DNA from: Manis javanica
Lineage: Eukaryota; Chordata; Mammalia; Pholidota; Manidae
Assembly (NCBI RefSeq): GCF_040802235.1
Contig: NC_133167.1
Coordinates: 47,360,001-47,424,000 of the forward strand
Reading direction: 5' to 3'
Length of the DNA: 64,000 nucleotides
Position numbers and translations under genes: made by a program. The notes below the pieces were generated by a model. The model was given only the letters and a program-made list of their open reading frames with translations, was not told where the DNA came from and ran no database searches. Shown here one piece after another: positions 57,489 to 64,000 of this stretch. Each line of letters begins with the position of its first letter. Within the stretch, counting starts at the first letter, position 1.

Positions 57489-57858
57489 TGTTATGGACTG
57501 AATTGTATCCCAGGGATTCATGCTGACTGTATTTGGAGACTGGACCTTTAAAGAGATGACTAAGTTAAAATTAGATAGATAGAAGGGGATCTAATTCGAG
57601 CTGTCTTTATAAAAAGAAGAACTTTGGACGCCCAAAAAGAGATACACCAGGGATGCATGTGCCCAGAGGAAAGCCCAGGTGATGCCACAGCAGGGAGGCG
57701 GACACCCATCAGCCATCAGAGGGGTGAGGCCTCCGGAGAAGCCAAACCTGACATCTTGATCTTGGGGCTCACAGACTCCAGAACTGGGGGAAAATTCCTT
57801 TTGTTTAAGCAATTTCATCTGTGGTGTTTTGTTATGGCATCCTTAGCAAACAAATGCA
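57489..57858 (+). mobile_element. MLT1-type MaLR LTR
   Basis: 'tgttatggactgaattgtat', 'gactgtatttggagactgga', 'agagatgactaagttaaaat', 'catcttgatcttggggctca', 'cagactccagaactggggga', 'tttgttatggcatccttagc' in forward order; start and end are both present. Confidence 0.92.
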
Positions 57859-59189
57859 CCTAGCTTGTTTTAGAGATTATTATTTAAAACTTGTTCCTAA
57901 TTTTAACACCAGTTTAGAAAGTTCTTTCTATCTGGAAAGTCGTTTTTCTTTAGGATCTCAGAATGCATTCCTTCTTACTTCAGGTCTTAGAGAAGAGAAC
58001 ACAGAGAAGTGCTCATGGTATGAGAGGGGATGGCCTGTTCTCCACCAGTGCTTAGATTGTGCTTCAGACTGCATGGAGGCAGGCTTGGTGCTATGTCATG
58101 ACGTGCTCTTCAGCAAGGACACACAACCAGGTCTTTTCCACAGACTGTGCCTGGAAAAGTTTGAGTGCAAAGTTGGCAGTAATTTAAGAGCAACTTAGCA
58201 GTCCAAGTTCTTTCCTGCCTGCCTCTACCACATGTCTTCTTTGTAGCAATTGATTTTCCATTGGCAGATAAAGAGGTTTTGTCATTTTTGAATGAAGGTG
58301 TTTCTGTTAAAATATCCAGGAAACTGGCAGGAAGAAAATGGCTGGCTGTATAGCTAGAAGCAGCAAGAAGTGAAATATGAAAATTAAGTAACTTACAAAA
58401 GATGGCTTGGCAAGATGGCCTTCATTCTACTACAAAGATGTTAAAGAGGCAATTTTATCATTTGGAAATATTACAAGAACATAAAGTTGTGTCTGTTCTT
58501 GTGTGTTCTTGCTTCTTAGCCACCATGACATTAACTTGTGGATACCTTTCTACTCTTTCTGATCTTAAAGTAGTAATAGAAACTACCAAACTTTTGGCCC
58601 TCAAACAACTTGTGGAGCTATTATACAAAGAAAAAAAAAGAGTAGGAATTGGTCATTAACCACAAGCTGGGTGAGAGTCTTGGTGGTGTTGGCTTACCAT
58701 GACTCATCACTGGCAGCAGACAGCTTTTATACAAACCCACGCCTGGTGTCCTCAGTTGAAGCCAGCCACCTGCACAATTCGCTCTGACCACCTCGAGAGC
58801 AACCTCCAGAGCACGTGTCCCATAGCACACCCCATCTGTAACTTGTCCAGAGAGGCCTTCCCACTGTCCCATCACTAGTGCAGCATGCTGGTGCAGAGTG
58901 TGTGCTCTCACAGAGCATGTCTGGATTCAGTGATGCTCCATCTGACACCCAAGAGGCCGCGCATAAACAGTAGTCCTGCCATGAATGCTTGCCATTGCCA
59001 AAAACACATGGCAAGAGAAGAGCATGTGTTAGCATGCTTACGGTGCAAAGGGATGCATGCCTGTATTTTTAAACAAACAACAGAGCTAAAGGCATAATTA
59101 TCGCTCTTGACTCCTTCACATTGGAGTATCTTACTAATGTGAGAAAACAACCAATCTTAATATGTTAAATAAAATCATAAAACTGAAGC
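57859..59189. other. Unrecognised stretch with long open frames
   Basis: No repeat recognised. Frame 57821-58198 (125 codons, beginning inside the LTR) and frame 58402-58659 (85 codons, ending near KQLVELLYKEKKRVGIGH) have moderately protein-like composition but no known domain or splice pattern. Overlapping open frames at 58621-59150 on both strands are likely chance. Confidence 0.4.
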
Positions 59190-59262
59190 CCCTCATTTTA
59201 CAGATGAGGTCCAAAGACATTCAGTGTCACAGGGAAGGTCACACAGATTTCTTAACATCTGA
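59190..59262 (-). mobile_element. MIR core fragment
   Basis: 'ctcattttacagatgaggtc' and 'agggaaggtcacacagattt' are the reverse-complement MIR core. Confidence 0.7.
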
Positions 59263-59284
59263 TAAAATATACTTCTAAAAGTTT

Positions 59285-59400
59285 GCAGACCCTATGTCCC
59301 ACAAGTTCTGATTCAGTAAGCCTGGATGGGGCCCAGGAATATGCATTTTAGCAAGCATCCTGGTGTTTCTTTACAGGTGAGATACTGGGATAATTGAGGG
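59285..59400. mobile_element. MER5-type hAT fragment
   Basis: 'ttctgattcagtaagcctgg', 'atggggcccaggaatatgca', 'tttagcaagcatcctggtg' match the MER5 interior. Confidence 0.72.
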
Positions 59401-59795
59401 CAAATCTCAGTCAGGGCTCTTTCCAGTAACAAGTCACCTCTTCAGTAGCCCAAAGATCTCTTGCTACATATAGCTTCACAATTATATCCTTGTCTTAAAT
59501 CACAAGTATATGGAACTCATGTTGGGCCACACTACTACAGATGGCTTGTAAGCAGCTCAAGAGTTTAATTATTTATTTAGAAAGAAATAATAAACATTTT
59601 ATTTATAAAGTACCAAATCATAGAGATAAAATAGTAAAATAGGGACAGTTGGAACACTGAAAGACCTACGTTAAAGCAACTACCTTTTAAGAAATGTTTC
59701 CCCTTTTTACTCCAAAGTCCCAGATTTAACCAGTATCAGCCCATCAGCACAGGAAGGAACAACAAGGCAGGGAGAGGTTGGTGGGGTGGGACAAT
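59401..59795. other. Unique sequence
   Basis: No gene or repeat recognised. Confidence 0.5.
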
Positions 59796-59932
59796 GGAAG
59801 GACAGTAACTTAGGAGTCAGGAGCTGTGGCCATTGACTCCAGCTGTTTTACTTAACTAGGTAAGTAACCTCAAGTAAATCCCTACATCTTTGTTTCCTAT
59901 CTGTGAAAAACAGGACTGCAATGGCTTCCAAC
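59796..59932 (+). mobile_element. MIR SINE fragment
   Basis: 'cttaggagtcaggagctgtg', 'aactaggtaagtaacctcaa', 'gtttcctatctgtgaaaaac' in forward MIR order. Confidence 0.75.
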
Positions 59933-59944
59933 CTGACAGTCCAC

Positions 59945-60120
59945 GAGAATTACCAGTGTAAAGATACTTTGGCTGCACTCCCAGAGATTTGATTTGGTAG
60001 ACCTACCTCCCCACGCACAGAGATTTTGGAATCCAAGAAGCACACCTGGTTTGGACATGGTCTGTTTTGAAAGGTATTTTCTGCCTCTGCTAGAGATTCT
60101 AACTCAGTATGAGAAATACT
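59945..60120. mobile_element. Possible MER5/MER20-type hAT fragment
   Basis: 'gagaattaccagtgtaaaga', 'cccagagatttgatttggta' and 'agcacacctggtttggac' loosely follow the MER5/MER20 interior; ends are unclear. Confidence 0.4.
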
Positions 60121-60195
60121 GTGAATGATGTATATATTTTTATATATCTAATATACTTAAAACTGTTCACCAGCTCTCCTTTAGGTACATTGAGG

Positions 60196-61400
60196 GTTTT
60201 TTTTTCCCTTTCTTGCTTTACTGAGATACAGTTGATAAATAACATGTGTAAGTTTAAGGTATACAGCATGATGATTCAATACATACATTTTCAAATTGAT
60301 TGCCACAGTAGGCCTAGTTAACACCTCTAGCAGCTCACATAATTACCATTTCTTTTCTGGTGATAAGAACATTTGAGATCTACTGTCTTAGCAACTTTCA
60401 AGTATATAATACAGTATAAACTCTAATTACCATGCTATACATTAGATCCCCAGAACTTACTCATCTTATAACTGGAAGTTTATACCCTTTGACCAACATC
60501 TTCCTATTTTCCTCACCCCTGCCCCCAGCAGCCACCGTTCTACTCTACGTTTTGTAAGTTCAGCTATTTTAGATTCCACATAGAAGTGATATCATACAAT
60601 ATTTGCCTTTCTCTGACTTATTTCCCTTAGCTTAATGCTCTCAAGTTCCATTCATATTATTGCAAGTGAAAGGTAGGATTTCCCTCTTTCTCGTGGCTAA
60701 ATAATATTCCATTGTATATGTACACACACATTTTCTTTATCCATTCATCTATAGATGGACACTTGATTGTGTATCTTGGCTACTGTGAATGATGCTGCAG
60801 TGAACACAAGAGTATCTGTTTTTATACACATGAGATATAGTTTTGGTTATTACAGTTCGTAATGTAATTTGAAATCAGGAAGTTTGATAAGTCCAACTTT
60901 GTTCTTTCTCATGTTGCTTTGGCTATTTGGTGTGTTTTGTGATTCCATATGAATTTTAGGATTTTTTTCTATTTCAGTAAAAAATACCATTGGAATTTGG
61001 TAGGGATTGCATTGACTGTAGATGGCTCTGGGTAGTATGGATATATTTTAACAATATTAATTCATCTGATTCTTGAACTGGGATATCTTTCCATTTATTT
61101 ATTTAGTTAGTTTCTTTCATCAAATTCTTATGGTTTTCGGTGCACAGACTTTTCGCCTTCTTAGTTAAATTTATTTCTAAGATTTTCACTGTTTTTGATG
61201 CTTCTGTGAATGGGATTTTTATTTAATTTCTTTGACAGGCATTTTGTTGTTTATGTATAAAAAACCAACTGATTTTCTATACATTGATTTTCTCTGTTGC
61301 TCTTGTATCCTAAGCTTTATTGAATTTGTTGATTAATTATTAATTATAACAGTTTTTTGGTAGAGTTTTTAGGACATTTTTGGGGGGTTATAATAGTTTC
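60196..61400 (-). mobile_element. L1, minus orientation, internally deleted
   Basis: Starts with a T-run (tttttttttccctttcttgc; complement of a poly(A) tail) and reads the L1 3' UTR in reverse: 'tttactgagatacagttgat', 'agatctactgtcttagcaac', 'attccacatagaagtgatat', 'aataatattccattgtatat'. At about 60811 it jumps from 'gctgcagtgaacacaag' to 'tatctgtttttatacac', skipping several hundred bases of ORF2, then continues through upstream ORF2 ('gggattgcattgactgtaga', 'gatatctttccatttattta', 'acagttttttggtagagttt'). Confidence 0.92.
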
Positions 61401-62267
61401 TTTTTTATTTGTATTTTTTTATTTTTCTTCAATGAATATATATATTACTAAAGTTATTTTTAAAAGATTACAAATTGTTTTTAATAATGTATTTGTAAAA
61501 ATGAAGTGATTGTTACAAAAAAAACAGCAAATCACCGCTGCTTTCATAAAATCTACATTGTTGTTCATGCCCATGTTACCTGGGGGGCATGTAGGTATGA
61601 CCCATCATGAGAAATTAAGTCAGATTCCTCAGAGTAGAATATTTATAAGGACAAATGAGTCTTCTTTTTTGCTACTCTTAGGTGCCTCTCATAATAAAAC
61701 ATGAATATTTTATTGGGTTAACAGACTGACTCTTTTAATCTTACTAAAAGCTGCCCTCTCCTCCAAGGGTGAGGAGTGGATGTAACAAAGTGGTTAAAGG
61801 GAAAAAAATCTCATTCTTTCATAACAAATAATTTCTCTCCCTGTAGGAGTGAAGTAAAGTTGCAAGATTATCACAAGACTAGCAGTAAGCAATTGACAGA
61901 AAAATGCCGATAGACCGAGGTTCCTTTAATGTACTTAGAGGAGACAGCTCCCCACACAGGAAGATATAGATAGGGAGTCACATAGCAGCATGTCCAAGCA
62001 TCCAAATACTCATGAACATCCCACGACACTGGGCGCAGGAGGGGAGACAGGGTGGAATCTGGTGGGATTAGGGGGGAATTCTCCTTCACTATTCTCAGAG
62101 TTTTTGTAACTGCATGGCCCTGCTCCTGCCTGTAGATGCAGGCCACCTGCTTGCCTGTCTAGTAGGTACAAGTAACAATGACCCCAAGACATTCCCAAAT
62201 GCCACATGAGAGGTTGAGAGGCTAGGTGAACTTAATGTCAGTTTACCTTGTATTCCACCCTTGGTAC
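61401..62267. other. T-rich then unique sequence
   Basis: 61380-61510 is T- and AT-rich and may be more decayed L1. From 61510 no repeat or gene is recognised. Confidence 0.45.
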
Positions 62268-62400
62268 AATGTACAGCAAATCTTGAAGGCAGTTAAAATT
62301 ACCCAGGGAGCTTTTTTTAATACCAGTACCAGGGCCTCAGGCCTAGACACTGAGTGAATGAGCTCTGTGTGGATCTGGAGCATTGGCAGTTCTTAGTACC
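62268..62400. mobile_element. MER20/MER5-type hAT fragment
   Basis: 'ttaaaattacccagggagct', 'tttttttaataccagtacca', 'gggcctcaggcctagacact' match the left part of this hAT group. Confidence 0.6.
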
Positions 62401-62994
62401 TGTCAAGCGCAGCCAGGGTTGAGGCTCACAACTCAGAGAGAACCATGTCCACACCTACCAAGAGTCATTTCTGAAAGTGCTTCTTAATACACATACATGA
62501 ATCTTCCACTGGGAATATCACAGTTCTCTGCCTCTATTGCCCAAAGCAAAGACGAAATGGAATTTTCCAGTTGTTAACTTTAGCCACCTTAAAAAAGCCA
62601 TTTTGCTTAGCATAATCCCCACTCCACAGGAGGACTGAAAGAAACGGGGTCGGTCAGCCTGCTGCTGGGCAGCTGCCAAAGACCTTTAGTCCCACACAGA
62701 ATGGAGTGTGGGGTTCAAGAAGGAGAAACCATTTACCTCCTTCTCCACAGGTCTTTTTGGCACATTAGAGCTTTGTTAATTTTTCATTCCCACACAAAAC
62801 TTGTCCAAATTAAAATTTAGGTGCACACATATACAACACAGATGAATTTTCTGATCTTATCTCAAGTCCTGCTTTGAACAATAGGCCCTTAGCTAGAACA
62901 CTCCCTTCATGGGGAAACTGAGAAGGGTCACTTTGTTCAGCTTAGATGCCCTTCTCCCAAGAAACAATCCCAGTTTCCCCCATGCGCTAAACCC
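62401..62994. other. Unique sequence
   Basis: No gene or repeat recognised. Confidence 0.5.
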
Positions 62995-63175
62995 TTGTTC
63001 TCTCGTCCCCTCCCATACTTCCCCTACCAGAGCACGTCCCACTGTGTTACAGGTTACAATACCCTATTATGTGCCAGACTCAAATCCCCCGAGGGCAAAG
63101 CCTGCATGTACTCTCCTGTTCTTCACTGTATCCTCGGGGCCAGCGCTAAACCACATTTTAGGGGAGATCATTTTC
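62995..63175 (+). mobile_element. L2 3'-end fragment
   Basis: 'gtgccagactcaaatccccc', 'gagggcaaagcctgcatgta', 'tcttcactgtatcctcgggg', 'ccagcgctaaaccaca' follow the L2 tail. The 91- and 67-codon open frames here are not genes. Confidence 0.65.
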
Positions 63176-64000
63176 AACAAGTGACTGTCATTTTTTGAAC
63201 ACATGGAGTCATATGTCCTAATTTCTCATTACAAAAATACATTCCACCTTAAGGAACCTAATGGGAGCACGTGCTCCCTTGAATCCATGCCACTGTCATC
63301 ATACATAATGTCATGTTCAGAATTGACTTGGGAGTTTGGAATGGGTCTAATAATTTTTAAAAAATTATAATGGATAACTGGGTAAGAATTAAGAATGTAG
63401 CCCAAATTGTGCCAGAATGAATCACCAAGGTTTTTATTTCCAAAAAAACATGAAATGCAAAGGAAGTGAGTTGAAAAGTGGGCACAGACATCAGAGCTAA
63501 ATTGAAGAGGAGTCACTGGCTGGGCCACAGCAGAATTTTTAGATGATTACATGCAGTTTTGGCTGGTTTGAGAGTGCTTGTAAGAAAATCAACAGCCTGT
63601 TATTGCTAAAAAATGAAACTACAAGATGTAAATCAATAGCACAAGGTACTAATCCCAAATACCTAGAAATCTTAATTTTTCTGTTAAGAATATTGCGGAA
63701 GAAGATCGCTAATGAAATATATGTTTTCAGAATCTCATACTTTTTCTAGGGTTCTCACTTTTCCACAAGCAAAGCCAAGGTACCTTTAAGTCATCATTTT
63801 AAAGGAAAGCATTTTCTTTAATATATTTCTTTCCCAGCATTTCTTTCTTAAAATATATTCTTTCCCAGCAAATGCCCTCTGTTCCCTTGAATGTGTGAAT
63901 ATTTGGCTTTTCTTTTTTATCTTTTTAGAAAGACAACTATATTGGTTTTCTTTAGAATATCTGGGTCTTTGCTAGGTGAATGTGTCTTTAAAAACCTTTT
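63176..64000. other. Unique AT-rich sequence
   Basis: No gene or interspersed repeat recognised. A tandem-like echo 'tatttctttcccagcattt' / 'tattctttcccagcaaat' lies at about 63823-63872. Confidence 0.45.

Noticed and set aside
1..64000. A novel multi-gene biological system
   Set aside because: I looked for clustered or co-oriented frames on both strands and found only scattered, overlapping, domain-free open frames in repeat-rich mammalian DNA. Nothing supports such a claim.

Overview
This window is non-coding nuclear DNA from a placental mammal. It is AT-rich, CpG-poor and full of decayed mammalian retrotransposons (L1, L2, MIR, MaLR and ERVL-type LTRs, hAT-Charlie elements). I find no supportable protein-coding gene, rRNA, tRNA, snRNA, CRISPR array or bacterial or viral gene. 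The longest open frames (about 130 codons) have no recognisable product; several lie inside transposon sequence. The window therefore reads as intergenic or deep intronic sequence. All family names rest on remembered consensus patterns, not on a library search, and repeat boundaries are usually good to about 10-20 bases.

Lineage: the L1 3' ends at 11503-12466, 22818-23154 and 48434-49543 are of the kind I associate with laurasiatherian mammals. I see none of the young lineage SINEs expected in a carnivore, ruminant, pig or horse. The L1 at 27379-28035 has a different 3' UTR. A laurasiatherian poor in SINEs, such as a pangolin, would fit, but this is inference.

Layout: 1-8 kb is mostly unique sequence with a MER5A-type hAT element, MIRs, an L2 piece, one ERVL-like LTR, one MLT1-like LTR and two microsatellites. 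8-16.6 kb holds two MLT2-like ERVL LTRs, an L1 3' end with an internal deletion, and an unexplained 21-bp direct repeat flanking about 1 kb. 16.6-25 kb carries a perfect 13-base CTCF core match, paired L2 fragments, an L1 nested in a hAT MITE, and an open frame with exon-like features. 25-29.4 kb holds an MST/MLT1-type LTR, three MER5-type pieces in a row, an L1 with target-site duplication, and an L1 nested in an L2. 29.4-41 kb has a 2.3 kb repeat-free stretch, a 1.3 kb L2 with a reverse-transcriptase remnant, and two copies (28.1 and 39.4 kb) of a repeat I cannot classify. 41-50 kb has a second perfect CTCF core match, back-to-back L2 fragments and an L1 tail. 50-64 kb has an L1/HAL1 ORF1 remnant, three MLT1-type LTRs within 2 kb, and a minus-strand L1 with an internal deletion.

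Nothing forms an operon or pathway. If the window has functions, the best candidates are the CTCF-like sites (44990 and 17313) and possible conserved non-coding segments in the repeat-free stretches.
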